This document shows, one piece after another, positions 38,240 to 50,639 of a stretch of 64,000 nt of DNA; the first letter of the stretch is position 1; the number at the start of each line of letters is the position of its first letter. The position numbers were made by a program, and so were the translations under genes. Origin of the DNA: Pogonophryne albipinna (lineage: Eukaryota; Chordata; Actinopteri; Perciformes; Artedidraconidae); the NCBI GenBank assembly GCA_028583405.1, contig CM053251.1, forward strand, positions 11,419,495 to 11,483,494. Direction: 5' to 3'. The notes beneath the pieces were generated by a model. That model saw only the letters and a list, made by a program, of their open reading frames with translations. It did not search any database and was not told where the DNA came from.

Positions 38240-39161
38240 TAGTGATGGCGAGATGAAGCCTTATGAAGCTTTGAAGCTTTCCAGCCAATTGGTTCGCAAA
38301 AGGGTTCATCTCATGAGGCTTCATCATGGGCTTCATTTGAACACAAACCCCCTGTTGGTCAAAGTGTGTAAAACAGGCAGATTGGACATCTCAACAGTGT
38401 GCTCTATCTCATACCGAGTTCCCATTGAGTAAAGCCTTAGAATAACTCTAAACAACGAACATTACATCATATTTTCATGTTAACAATATTGTTTTTATTC
38501 CAGTTGAATGATTGTGATTGAAAAGCCTAAGGAGGCTGGTAAACATTGCAAAGAGGGATTTGTATTCCTTAATAATATTCATAAACTTAACCATGTGGTA
38601 GCCTGAGAAAGGCTAAACCATATCAAAGAATACATTTATTAACTACATTATCTCATTTAGCTGTAGCTTTTATAAACAACAGAAAATACGTATTGACCAG
38701 TTGTTGAACCAGAGACCCTGCAGTCATGAGTCAACTGCTTTCCAGCTGAGCCACAGCACACACACTGAATCTCCCTGACAACACTGGACCATATTTATTC
38801 CTGTATTTATTCATGTTTTTATTCCTACATTTATTTATGCTTGTATCTATTTATACTTATGACATGTTCCGACCTCTATATGAGTGAGGGTCTGAGCTCT
38901 CTTGATTCCATCGTGTCACCGGGCCCGGGTACAGGAGGGAATATGGTTCTTATTATACATCCATGGGTATTATGAGCGCTGTGTCAACGGTTCAACCGGT
39001 CTGAATCGCTTCGAGAAGCAGTCACGTGGTATCGACAGGCAGCGAGGCTTCGTTTGTCATCGATGACGTCACTGGCCCAAAACGATACAAGCCTCGATAC
39101 AAGGTTCACAAAAAGCTTCGGGGATTACTCGACACACGCTCCGAAGCCTCGGCAATCACTA
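38240..39161. mobile_element. Non-autonomous hAT element, 922 bp
   Basis: The ends are TAGTGATGGCGAG and its near reverse complement (TAGTGATTGCCGAG on the minus strand). They are flanked by a perfect 8-bp duplication, CTGGTTAG (38232-38239 and 39162-39169), the hallmark of hAT integration. There is no transposase. Both subterminal regions carry repeated GAAGC/GCTTC motifs (GAAGCCT, GAAGCTTT). The interior holds TTTATTCC-type repeats (38800-38860) and a tRNA-like stretch. Confidence 0.85.
38695..38765 (-). repeat. tRNA-like sequence inside the hAT element
   Basis: On the minus strand the sequence contains a box-A-like TGGCTCAGCTGG (38742-38753), a CAT in anticodon-like position (38726-38728) between complementary CAGTTGA/TGCAG-type arms, and a box-B-like GGTTCAACA (38702-38710). 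This is the layout of a tRNA or the head of a tRNA-derived SINE. The arms pair imperfectly, so it is not annotated as a working tRNA. Confidence 0.4.
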
Positions 39162-39345
39162 CTGGTTAGCATCGAACGCCAATTTAATGCGCGTGACAGG
39201 TACGTGTATCTTTTGTCTTAAACTCAACAATTTACGGACACTGATTTTAACAGATCGTAAATTGTGCCACTCCTGGTTTCCGGAGACCTGGCACTTTTCT
39301 GATAAAAGGACATAGCCTACTATTGGATTAAAACCTGCGTCATAA

Positions 39346-40149
39346 CAACCCAGTCTCACGGCATTTTGTGTTATAGTCACGACATTTAATCTATTGATTC
39401 GTGTTCACCAACACGATTTTCCCCTTTTTTTCGTGTTGCACAGCACGATTTTAAAAGCAATGTATTTCTACTGGTAATGTGTTTCGTGCCTGCAACACGT
39501 CTTTTTCTCCAGTCGGGTCGTGGAAGACCGGAAGCTGTGTGGTTCATAAAAACATGTTCTTACTCAATATCAAGCCACAATTATTGCTTTTATTTTAAAT
39601 CGTATCATTTCGGACTTTTTTTGCCGTCTGTGAGGAAAATAAATGGGGCTCAGAGCCTCAGAATACTGAAATCTGTATTTTTAAAATCTTTTTTTCCTTC
39701 TAATTTGTTAGTCTTTTCTAAATAACACTGTTATTTACTCAACAATAACACACAATTATCCTTGTTTTTATTTATTGGTTTGATTCCATAATCTCTGGCT
39801 TTTTTGACGTCCATCAGGAACTGAATTTCAAAATAAAGTCCTAAACAATACCCGAGACAGATTTAGGACTTTTCGAAAATCCTCAGCGGTGATTGGATGT
39901 TTTAGCCGCAATGCACGTTGGGATATGGTGTTTATGCACACGTTTCTTTCGTGTCCGAAAGCACGATTTTCAAAGTAATGCATTTCAATTAGAAGAATTG
40001 TTTGTGTCTCCTCCACGTGTCTCGGGAAGCCGGAAGCTGTATTATTGATAGAAATACATTGCTTTTAAAATCGTTCTGTGTGACACGAAAAAAAGGGGAT
40101 AATCGATAGATTAAATGTCGTGAACACGAAATGTCGTGAGACTGGGTTG
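39346..40149. mobile_element. Inverted-repeat MITE copy 2, 804 bp
   Basis: Terminal inverted repeats begin CAACCCAGTCTCACG. They are flanked by a 7-bp direct repeat, GTCATAA (39339-39345 and 40150-40156). Long subterminal arms pair with each other (ATCTATTGATTCGTGTTCACC on the left; a shorter degenerate match on the right). It is homologous to copy 1 at 5651-6352. There is no coding potential and the superfamily is unresolved. Confidence 0.85.
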
Positions 40150-40295
40150 GTCATAAACCACACCGGGAGACGGTCAGCTGCACCACAGTGACAAGGGACA
40201 CATTCATTGGGAAAGAAAGTTAATATTACGTAGCCTATTGATACCGCAATTATTCTTTTTTTGAATGCAGTGAAGTACTTTTTCTCAAGTATTGT

Positions 40296-41205
40296 GAAAG
40301 TTGCTATCAGAAACAATGCCTGATGTGTTTTGGACGTAATATGATCTGTGTTTACATTAGCAAGCCTCACTAACACTGTAGAGAGCACATGTGTTTAAAA
40401 AGCAGGAAATAAAAAAAGGAACTCACCTTGTGATAAACCCGCAAGAGAAAAAGCATTTGAGCTCCATACTGTTTCAGAAATAATCCTTGATGTGGTTTAG
40501 AGCAGGATGGCGTTTTATCACAGCAGAATTTAACTTTATCTCCGGTAGAATTCTGATCAGGCATTAGCTCCGCCTCCTCTTTTTTTCTTTTTCAAGCTAA
40601 GGACCCAAAATCCGCGTTTCTCTAAACAGGGCTGGAATAGAGTGCCACAGTGACGTGTCCTAACACCCGGAAGTAAGCTGCGCATGGGTTACTTCGACAA
40701 AAAAGCAATGAGATTTCTCCATAGGATTTTGGAAAATAGCTCTAAATAAGGTCTGTGGTTGACACACATTTAAGAGACGGATCACGTTTTGTTCAGTCGG
40801 ATAATCTCCACATGTCTACGCTACTTTTATAATTTCGAATCATACATCTATCGATCATAAATCTGTCGATTAGATTTATGATTCAAAAATTATAAAAGTA
40901 GGTTCGACATGTGGAGATTATCCGACTGAACAAAAGGTGATCCGTCTCTCCGTGTCAACCACAGACCTTATTTCCAGCTATTTTCCAAAATCCTATGGAG
41001 AAATTGCATTGCTTTTTTGTCGAAGGAACCGGAAGAAGCTTACTTCCGGGTTTTAGGACGCGTCACTGTGGCACTCTATAGGGATATGAGGGATGTCTAA
41101 AATGCATGATCGGTTTGAATTTTGAGCAAAACACATCGTGGACATGTTTTTATATATTTTTATATATCTGAGACCCATAATATATGCCTTAAAATAGCAT
41201 GATAT
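40296..41205. mobile_element. TTAA-type MITE fragment carrying a nested palindrome
   Basis: Outside 40640-41076 this is the reverse complement of much of the element at 48401-49101, sharing for example TTGCTATCAGAAACAATGCC, GATAAACCCGCAAGAGAAAA and GAGACCCATAATATATGCC. The far left end present in the 48.4-kb copy is missing, and the right TTAA terminus is degenerate. Confidence 0.8.
40640..41076. mobile_element. 437-bp palindromic (fold-back) MITE
   Basis: Almost the whole element is one inverted repeat: it begins GAGTGCCACAGTGACG and ends CGTCACTGTGGCACTC, and the arms match inward (TTTTCCAAAATCCTATGGAG, TTATCCGACTGAACAAAA) to an AT-rich centre near 40850. It is bounded by TA on both sides (40638-40639 and 41077-41078). 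The homologous element at 48401-49101 lacks it and shows the uninterrupted site near 48535. A partial relative is at 9100-9345. Confidence 0.85.
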
Positions 41206-44200
41206 TAAAAGAAATTAAGAAATTAAAAGTGGCTCCACCTTTAGCTGTGATAAACACATTAATGCATCAAAATCATTTGTTTGATGATGTTTTTTTTATA
41301 GCCTGCTATATTCAGATTATTTTTAATTCACGATTTACATTTGCTTGAAATGTTGAATATTTAAATATTTTCCCAGTTCAATTGATGACTGAACCCAACA
41401 TAATTGAAACAAACCTAATAAAATAGTCCATTTATGGGCTTTGATTTAATGACAGTCACTCAAAACTACACATGCAGAGTGTAGCATAGAAGCCAAGCAG
41501 AGCAATCAAAAGCAGAATACCAAAAAGCATTTAATAATTATGCACATAATATTTAGATTTTGTTTACCTCAAAAGGATTCAAATACCTCAGAGGTGGTGT
41601 GATATTATGACTGGTTTCATCCGAACTAGCTGTCCGTTGCTTCAAGAGAGATCCTTAGCCTGTCTATTTTTTTGCTCTTCAACCACTTCCAGACTCCCAA
41701 GAGAAATGTGCTAAAAGTGTGACTGGCCCCCTAAAAGGTAAACGTCAAGTGTTTTGAATGTAAAATACTTGACATATGCAACAACATTTAAAATTGTTCA
41801 ATTTCTCCTGATTTGAATATTTTTGGTGTCCTTGACTTGCTCAGCTTTCTTTTCAAACCACAGGTAGTGAAAGCATTAGCACTGTGCCTTTGAAAGGTGT
41901 TCAACGCTGCTTTATTTGATACAGTGCTAACATCCCAAACATTGCTCTCACATAAACACAGAATATAAATACGATTTCTTGTTTGATTTAAACAAATAAA
42001 CATATGTTATTGTGCAAATGCTCCTTCAAACATGTTTGGAATACTTGATGTGAAGCATACCTGCATACTACTGCTGTTGTGCGACACCAGACTAAATGGC
42101 AATTTCTGTTGTCTGCACTAACAACTCAGATAGCAATGATGTGCAGGTTTATTCCAAGAATAAAACTGTGACAGGCAAAATAGATCAATTCAGGTGTGTT
42201 GTATACTCTCCGTCCTACTCAAAGATTAAAATAAACATGCACTCAGACAGAGGCTACAAAAAACAAGGACTTTAGCTGACGAGTCTCTTCTTATTTTCCC
42301 CGTAATAACTCACACTTTGGAGTCCCAAGAGTCCTGGCAGTAACGCAAACAACTAAAAGTCATTACAAATCTTCCACTTGAGCCCCACATTGTGAAAACA
42401 ACCACTTGGATTAGCCTCACATGGGAAACAAAATGCATTCAAATACACAAACACACTCCTGAGGGCAGCCATGCACATAAATAAACACAACTGACATGAA
42501 GAGTAAAAGCCGGAGCTGAACTCAGGAGTACATGTCTTTGGTGAAAGCTGGAGGGAGTGAGTGAATGTTCCCTCTCCACCCACAGAGTTAGACCGGTCTC
42601 ATTATAGACTTCCTCCAGTACCCACAGACGCTTACCACCTTCCTTCCCTTGAACATGTGTTTTTCTTTTCTTTGTGTATGTTCATACTTATAAGTGAAAA
42701 ACTGCAGGCTGATTTTCCAGAACAACTTGGTGAAAAAATAAATGTTCTGCATATTCTTTTTATAACTTTTCAGCAGGGATATATGTACTATAACCAGAAT
42801 CATCAGCATGCAAAGATGTTCTTACTCACAATGTGGCCAGGTGAGAAAAACAGGCTTAGTTACGCGAGACATAAAGCAGCCTCAGTTGTACAAAGCTGCA
42901 TGTTTATCCACAGAGCAACAGCAGGATTTGCAGCATCTCCCTTTGAGCTCAGCCCACTGCAGTGATCTCTAGCAAAACTATTTTGGACCTATGGGATTTC
43001 CATTCAACCTTAACAATGCATGGACAGTGATAACACACTGCATTCGTCATGGCTCAGCGGGGAAGTAGAGTTCGCTGTGTGATGTGGGAGGATGTTTTCT
43101 AAGATACGAGTGACAACTACTAATTTAGTTCAGCATATTAATTACAGTACTGTGGCCCGCCTGCCGCCTGGGCATCAATTAATGGTCATGCTGGTCTTTT
43201 TAACTCTTGCCATTCATTTTTACCACTGCTTTATTGAAGCAATGCCACTGTTTAGAGAGAGAGAGGTCAAAGGTTTTCCCCTGGGAGACATTTTGAGGCA
43301 CGATGACTCAGGAGTGGGTCATTTCTGGCAGCAGCAGGGAACTAACAGATCGGCACAACTGCTCACATCCTGCCAAAATTACTGGAAGTGAAATCTCTAT
43401 AATGAACAGAGCTTATCACATGTGCCACCTGAGCAGGGGCTCAGTATGTGACTGCTGAGCTGCACTGTCACAGCTTTAAGATGTCATTAAGTCACCTGGA
43501 GGCCTGTGCAACTGAGTATGAGGATCTTTATTTGGCAGCTGTCATTTCATTGAGTACATTAGTTCAAACTAAACCCAGCAGACATGCCAAGCTTCTATAC
43601 TGTAGGGGGAGTCATGTTAAAGGGAAATATCAGTTGCATATCATCAGTTTTTCAGAGCTTGTGCACATTTGTGTATCTCGAGTGCCTTACAGCCCAGTAA
43701 GACAAAGGGACCCTTAAAAATAAACATTTCAGACTGAAGGTCGTATATTCAGACACACATTGTGAAGACAGAAATGAGATGTTAAACATTAAAGCGCTAT
43801 GAACCTGGAAATAAGCATACTATGTCACATTTAAATCAAATCCTGACATATTCAGTATAATGCTGTGTTGGCTCTCCATAGTTTGCACAATATGTTATCA
43901 CTATGGCTTTTTTTTGTCTTGTTTTGTTGGGTCTAATTTGTATTATTTTTGTTTTGTAAATTATTCAGAGACTTGAAGGTGCACTTTGTGTTCTCCCTTC
44001 TGTTGCCTCTGCAGTGTTTGCTCTCTGCACTATACCCCATGATCTGAAATTTGTATTTGTTGTCGTTTTCGCACTGCACTTGCCAACGGAAGAGAGAAAA
44101 AACCTTTTTTATTTAGCAAAAAGGCTCACTTGCAGAAATGACATTCATTCACATCAGTGTCAACTCAGCGGGTAAAGGATTTCCGTCAAAGGGCTGTCAA

Positions 44201-44526
44201 CATGCCAGTGTTGACAGAACAGACGAAAAAAAACAGGATTGTTCCTTTTTATTGCAAGCACTTCATATGCTTTGTAACTGTATCGACAGCGAGAAAAAAA
44301 CGATAACCAAAAATAATCACAAGTTAAATCTGGGTCCACTTTACATCCGATTAGTCATCCCCAGCCAGAACAAACAGGCTTCTTATCTGCAGCCAGTACT
44401 TATATTACCTGAGTCATCAAACACCCTAAGGCTCAGAATCACCAGAGAAATCCCACATAAAATCAACACCCTTTATAAATCAGCACACAACCCGTGGTTA
44501 GCTTTAGTTATGTGGGTTTATTAGGC
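41206..44526. other. Intergenic DNA, no gene recognised
   Basis: No gene is supported. ORFs at 42561-42965 (134 codons) and 44138-44524 (128 codons) have no recognisable domain or splice context. Confidence 0.5.
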
Positions 44527-44534
44527 TTGAAGGC

Positions 44535-44987
44535 TGGGATCCGGAGTCATGGATGATCCTGCGGTCCTGTGTCCGGCATCGCGAGCCCTGGATCTTGAGT
44601 CGTGGCTGTGGTCATGGATCATAGGTCCTGGATGGATATCCTCGTGGATTCATCTTCCTATTATACACACATGCATTTCCAAACATTTGGACTACCTATG
44701 TTGCAAATGTATTATCATTTCAATTTACACACGGCATCTATTGCACGTCTGTCCGTCCTGGGAGAGGGATCCCTCCTCTGTTGCTCTCCCTGAGGTTTCT
44801 CCCATTTTTCCCTTTACAACTGTGGGTTTTCTTCGGAAGTTTTTCCTTGTACGATGTGAGGGTCTAAGGACAGAGGGTGTCGTATTGTCATACTGATATT
44901 TTGTACAAACTGTGAAGTCCACTGAGACAAATGTAACATTTGTGATATTGGGCTATATAAATAAACATTGATTGATTGATTGATTGA
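44535..44987 (+). mobile_element. Short non-LTR retroelement with ATTG-repeat tail
   Basis: It ends GATATTGGGCTATATAAATA then ATTGATTG repeats. A probable 8-bp target duplication, TTGAAGGC, lies at 44527-44534 and 44988-44995. The 5' part has repeated CTGGATC/GGATCAT words. A 5'-truncated relative is at 10823-11121. There is no protein; it is either a truncated LINE or a SINE using the LINE's tail. Confidence 0.75.
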
Positions 44988-44995
44988 TTGAAGGC

Positions 44996-45891
44996 CTTTA
45001 GATGTTGAGATACACAGGCTCCGACATCTGAGGCTCATATAATCTTGGGTCCATGCAACCCTGATAAAATGTCCCTCATCTCAGCTCATATGCTCCATCA
45101 CAGAGTAGACTAAAAGCATGCAAACACCCTGTATTTGTCATGTAATGTCAGCTAACCAGCGGGGGGGGGGGCGGGGGGGGGGAAATACTGTCTTTCCCTT
45201 CATCTGAAATCCTACAGCCAACATGATGTATTACACATTATTTGACAAATGCACTGTTGAAGTAGTTCCTCATTTTAGTGATTGACAGTTCCCTTACGTA
45301 GTAATAATAAGAACATGCAATGTTGAGCTCAAAACAAGTATATGGTAATTTGCAAAAGGTATGGATTTATCTGGACAATACTGTTTATGCTTAAATTAAA
45401 AAGTAAGCAAAATTTGAATTTCAGATAGATTCCATGAACGGTTTCTAATATGTTTTTATTATTTCTCCAATATTTTCCTAAACATCTGCCCCTTTTTGAC
45501 TCATTTGGGGCCGGTTTATTTAGCAGCTATCAAAGTAAGTGTGGCTGTATTGTCACCCTTTCTTATGTTGGCCATGATATTGTTAGATACTTGGGGGAAG
45601 GGATAAGACTTTTTTTAAGTCAAAAAGAGGGTCAGAATATTTAATGGCCCTCCACACCCCAATATTTTTTGTTTTTGTTTTCGAGAACATAATGCTTGAC
45701 TTTTTTTTATCAACTGTCTTTGAAGAAGAAAGAGGTTTGAAGTATTCTGCTCAATTGTACCTACATAAGATGGATATATTGTGTGACAACATACAATAAA
45801 GAAATATTATTTTTATGAAAGGAAAATGCTAACAGAATAAACCATTATAAGAACATTCCTTTATCCTATTTTCACTGAAAATGGTATATCC
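44996..45891. other. Intergenic DNA with a G-rich run
   Basis: No gene recognised. A poly-G tract broken by one C occupies 45161-45182. Confidence 0.6.
45161..45182. repeat. Poly-G tract
   Basis: Eleven G, one C, then ten G. Such runs can form quadruplex DNA and are also error-prone in sequencing. Confidence 0.95.
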
Positions 45892-47132
45892 ATCCATCCA
45901 TCCATCTTCTTCCGCTTATCCGTGGTCGGGTCGCGGGGGTAGCAGTTCCAGCAGAGAGCCCCAAACTTCCTTTTCCCTGGCGACATCAACCAGCTCTGAC
46001 TGGGGGATCCCAAGGCGCTCCCAGGCCAGCGAAGAGATATAATCCCTCCACCTGGTCCTAGGTCTACCCCTTGGTCTCTTCCCAGCTGGACGTGCCTGGA
46101 ACACCTCCCTAGGGAGGCGCCCAGGTGGCATCCTAACTAGGTGCCCGAACCACCTCAACTGGCTCCTTTCGACGCGAAGGAGGAGCGGCTCAACTCCGAG
46201 TCCCTCCCTGATGACCGAACTTCTCACCTTATCCCTAAGGGAGACACCAGCCACCCTGCGGAGAAAACCCATCTCGGCCGCTTGTATCCTTGTATTCTTT
46301 CGGTCATGACCCATCCTTCATGACCATAGGTGAGGGTAGGAACGAAAATGGCCCGGTAGACAGAGAGCTTTGCCTTCTGGCTCAGCTCCCTTTTCGTCAC
46401 AACGGTGCGGTAAAGCGACTGCAGTACCGCTCCCGCTGCTCCGATTCTCCGGCCCATCTCACGCTCCATTGTTCCCTCACTCGAGAACAAGACCCCGAGA
46501 TACTTGAACTCCTTCACTTGGGGTAAGGACTCATTCCCTACTTGGAGTGGACAGTCCATCGGTTTCCTGCTGAGAACCATGGCCTCAGATTTGGAGGTGC
46601 TGATCCTCATCCCAGCCGCTTCACACTCAGTTGCGAACCGATCCAGTGAGTGCTGAAGGTCGCAGACCGATGAAGCCATCAGAACCACATCATCTGCAAA
46701 AAGCAGTGGTGCAATCCTTAGTCCACCGAACTGCAGACCCCCTCCCCCATGACTACGCCTCGAAATCCGATCCATGTATATTACAAACAGGATTGGTGAC
46801 AAAGCGCAGCCCTGGTGGAGGCCAACCCTCACCGGAAATGGGTCCGACTTACTGCCGAGGACCCGGACACAGCTCTCGCTTTGGGAGTACAGAGATTGGA
46901 TGGCCCTGAGTAGAGACCCCCTCACCCCATACTCCCGCAGCACCTCCCACAGTAACTCCCTGGGAACCCGGTCATACGCCTTCTCCAAGTCCACAAAACA
47001 CATGTAGACCGGATAAGCGTACTCCCAGGCCCCCTCCAGGATCCTTGCGAGAGTAAAAAGCTGATCCGTCGTTCCACGACCAGGACGGAATCCGCATTGT
47101 TCCTCCTCAATCTGAGGTTCGACAATCGGCAT
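45892..47132 (-). mobile_element. Rex3 (RTE-clade) LINE, 5'-truncated
   Basis: On the minus strand the element starts in the reverse transcriptase (near QCGFRPGRG), runs through the C-terminal domain, and ends AGATGGATGGATGGATGG at 45892-45909, the GATG tail typical of Rex3. The left flank of the tail was not matched to the 5' junction, so no target duplication is claimed. Confidence 0.9.
45916..47132 (-). pseudogene. Rex3 reverse transcriptase, truncated and frameshifted
   Basis: Two overlapping frames make one protein. The first (46224-47132) carries FVDLEKAYDRVPR (RT A motif), GLHQGCALSPILF (B motif) and LLFADDVVLMA (the FADD catalytic box). The second (45916-46314) carries the C-terminal RIQAAEMGFLRRVAG and RWFGHLVRMPP motifs. 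They join by a one-base deletion near 46288-46296, in the sequence encoding GWVMTER...RIQAAEM. The endonuclease and the RT N-terminus are missing. Confidence 0.88.
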
Positions 47133-48400
47133 AGTTCAGAGAATTCATTAAGTTCTCTGTTTTCTATTAATAGCCGGGCAATTATCACATAGTTCTTTAC
47201 ATGGTCAAGTTAACATCCAGATGCTGGACCTTGCACTGGTGTGTTACAGATCTCTGAGGACGTGATCGGAAAGCACAGCGAGACGAAATGAGATACTGCA
47301 TGTGGAAGAAATTCCTCAGAGAGAAAGCATCGCACTGGTGAAAAGGTCAGGTCTCAAATTTAACAGGTAAACAGCCACGATATTAGACTCAGTTATGAGG
47401 CACATGTATAGGTCTAGACACTTTTTATTAGACTGGTTTAAAATGTTAAGAGCCATAGTTTTTTATATTTTATGCACTGGTATTTCTTTTACAATTGTAT
47501 GTCTATTATATCTTCTGTCATTTAAAAGAAAATATATAGGCAAATGGTAAAAAAGGGAATTTGTTTTGTCACCAGATATAACTTTTTTGAGTCTATGGTG
47601 CTTTTATGCAGAAATAGACAGAAATGGGCTGTTCAGGACAGCGGAGTAAAGGTCTCCTTTCAGAGAAGAAAAATGACAAACTGCACATTTCCTGGCTTGA
47701 TAAGTGTTTATCCATTTGCCCCATTGATGTATTGTGTTGTATACCACTTAACGCAGAAGGGTTTTAGTATTCATCAACACATATTGAAACTCTTAAATCA
47801 AACAGAATTGCAGGGAGGTGTTTGAGTGGATAGACAAACTGCATACCCTACATGTACACTCAATTTATCACAGCAGTTCATCATTAGAGAGGAGCATCAC
47901 TTGTATTCTGCATTTTTTGGGGGAAAACATAATGAGGGTGCTCATCATTTTCATTTTGGTCATAATTGTTTTCACATTTTAAATCACAAATAACCCATTA
48001 ATGCTAATCAGGAGAGCACTAACAATCATTCTTCTAGAGCAATTGTTACTGAAGAGGGAAAGCAGGCTCTGCTCCATTAAAAAAGTAATGCAGTGTGTGG
48101 TGACATAGTCACACTAAAATATTTTGTTTGTATTTCAGCGTTGCCTGACAGTTGTAAACCAGAATGTGTGCCAAAAATATATCTGCGATCAAAGGTGACT
48201 GCCATCACTTCAAAAAACAACATGAACTGTTATTTATCCAAATGCTTAAATAATTTATATCTACCTTTCCCGGCCAACCAACCTTTTGTGGTTGTGAAAA
48301 TAATAACTCTCTCTTCTCGGAAACAAAGGTGGAAATAGCATAGTGCTGTTTAAATATCACAACACTACTTAGGGAGGAGGCTGGTCGCTGGTTGGGTGTA
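47133..48400. other. Intergenic DNA, no gene recognised
   Basis: About 1.3 kb of AT-rich sequence with no supported feature. Confidence 0.5.
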
Positions 48401-49101
48401 TTAAAGGTCTCCTATTATGCAATTTTTAGGCATATATTATGGGTCTCAGATATATAAAAAACATGTCTATGATGTGTTTTGCTCAAAATACCAAACAGAT
48501 CATGCATTTTAGACATCCCTCATATCCCTCTATTTCAGCCCTGTTAGAGAATGGCTGATCTGGGTCCTTAGCTTGAAGAAAAGAGGAGGGGGAGCTTGTG
48601 CCTGCTCAGAATTCTACCAAGATAGTCATGCTCCCGTGATTAAACGCCATCATGTTCCAAACCACGTCAAGGATTATTTCTGAAACAGTATGGAGCTCAA
48701 ATGCTTTTTCTCTTGCGGGTTTATCACAAGGTGAGTTCTTTTTTTTATTTCCTGCTTTTTTACACATACTCTCTCCAGTACAGGTTAGCTCTGAGTGTTA
48801 GCGATGCTTGCTAATGTAAACAAAGACCACATTACGTCCAAAACACTTGGGCATTGTTTCTGATAGCAACGTTTCTGATAGCAACGTTTCTGATAGCGCC
48901 GTGGGTCCACATTTCCAATATTACGTCATATCAGACGCAAATCTGGATCCGTTGTACCCCCGTTTTTAGAGATGTGGGTACGGAGGAAAAGAGAGAGGGT
49001 TTTGTTTTCTGACACTTTGTGAATTCCCTGACACACCTGGGGACACATATTTATGTATAAAAGACATCAAAAGTGAATTTTGCATGATAGGTTCCCTTTA
49101 A
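48401..49101. mobile_element. TTAA-flanked MITE, 701 bp
   Basis: The ends are TTAAAGGTCTCCTATTATGC and, on the other strand, TTAAAGGGAACCTATCATGC, with TTAA at 48401-48404 and 49098-49101. This is a very common fish MITE layout. The interior has three direct copies of GATAGCAACGTTTCT-type sequence near 48860-48895. It is homologous to 40296-41205 but without the nested palindrome. Confidence 0.8.
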
Positions 49102-50116
49102 GTGACTGACCCTAACACCAGAAACCCTGGCTTGCATGTTGAATCTTTATCACTTGTCAACCTTAACCAGCTTATCTTTACACCTTATCCACAGAGGCTG
49201 AATACTGGATCATTTGAAAACACACTGACAAAGGCCGGCCTGTCACATTTTAAAATCAGCTTTACCGATTTTGGCTTTGGCTACAAAACAGTAATGCAAA
49301 CCACAACAATCTAGCATCCACTGCCATTTGGACTCTTGATCACTTTTAAAAATAAATCACTGAATTTATCTTTCTGCTTATGTAATTGGGATAAGACCCT
49401 CATGCAGAGTGTTGTTTCCTGACAAAAAAGTATATTGATTTACATTCCTAAGCCCCTATTTCCACCTGTGCAGTTGAGATATAAGGGACTATTTATTTTT
49501 CCTTTTTTCTCTCTATAAGGAGGCGAGGGCATTCTGTTAGACATGAGTCATTTCCTCATGTTTTCTGTCTATTTTATTCAACACAATATGCAAATTACCT
49601 GCAGCTCAATAATATTGCATCTGATTTTGTCTATGACATGAATTGTATATTTAAAAATGATTTGAGAAGAAGTAAGTGAACAAAATATTATTGTGGTTTC
49701 TTCAGTAGATTACATTTAGCGTCCCCAGACAACCCTTTGCAGTCTGGAGTCCTTGAATGTTAGATAAACTGGGATGAGAGTTGAAATGAATGATTTGACA
49801 TTTTCGGTATGCCACTGTGGATAAGAATAGACTGTGGTTTTGAGAAATAAACGTTGTAATGCTAGGTAAGGCCAATAATAAAATGTATATTATAAGGTCA
49901 GGAAAGTATTTTGTTTTTGATAAATAGTAATGTCTATAATTACATGTTAATGTGATACAGTCGCTGGTATCAAGCATGAACAATATGTGCGTCCATATAT
50001 TGTACCACCCTGGCACCCACAACCCTATTCCCTGCTTGGCTGCATACATGGCACATTAATTCCTGTTAATCACTGAATTCACAGATGTAAAGTGGGATGT
50101 TAGGGAGACCGGCTCC
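49102..50116. other. Sequence upstream of crhr2, no gene recognised
   Basis: No coding region is supported in this kilobase. Confidence 0.5.
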
Positions 50117-50253
50117 AGTTGACCAGAATGCATTGCAGTATGCTCTTCTATAAAATACACACCATGCAGTTGCATTTTCTGGCCACTTAATCTGCCACAG
50201 ACTTTAGTTCAATTTAGCCCATGCACATTTGAGAAAGCTGAATTTATGGCATT
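50117..50253. promoter_or_regulatory. Duplicated non-coding segment, copy A
   Basis: It contains three blocks in the order TTGACCAGAATGCATTG, ATTTTCTGGCCACTTAAT and AATTTATGGCATT, all shared with copy B at 51882-52046. It lies about 730-865 bp upstream of the crhr2 start codon. CCACTTAA resembles an NKX2-type site. The function is inferred only. Confidence 0.45.
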
Positions 50254-50639
50254 AAGTGTAGAAATATTGTGGGTTATGTTTAAAAACTGTGTTAAATTTA
50301 CAAGTTTGTGGTTGGATATAATTGCTCACCCCAAAGTCCTCATTAAAGTGCTTATTCAATGGCAGCTGCACTTGCATATATTGTATAACAGGGCTGATTG
50401 GTTCTTCACACCTTTTTTATTATGTTATATTTACCCACAAAACAAGGCCTTTTAGAATAAGGTATACTTTGCTTGGTGTCACCCCCCTTCTGAGTTTTTG
50501 ACGACTGAAAGAGGCTTACATAATTTCAATTTTTTCGTACCTTGCCCATGATTTATTGATTTTTCTATCTTGAGGAAATGTTCAGGGTACAGCCACAGGC
50601 AACATGTCTGGGGCTGCATATATGTTTATTCTATAGAGG

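Noticed and set aside
38695..38765. Functional tRNA-Met gene
   Set aside because: The promoter-like boxes are present, but the acceptor and other stems pair poorly and it lies inside a hAT MITE.
42561..42965. 134-codon plus-strand ORF
   Set aside because: No recognisable motif, AT-rich composition and no splice or promoter context; treated as chance.
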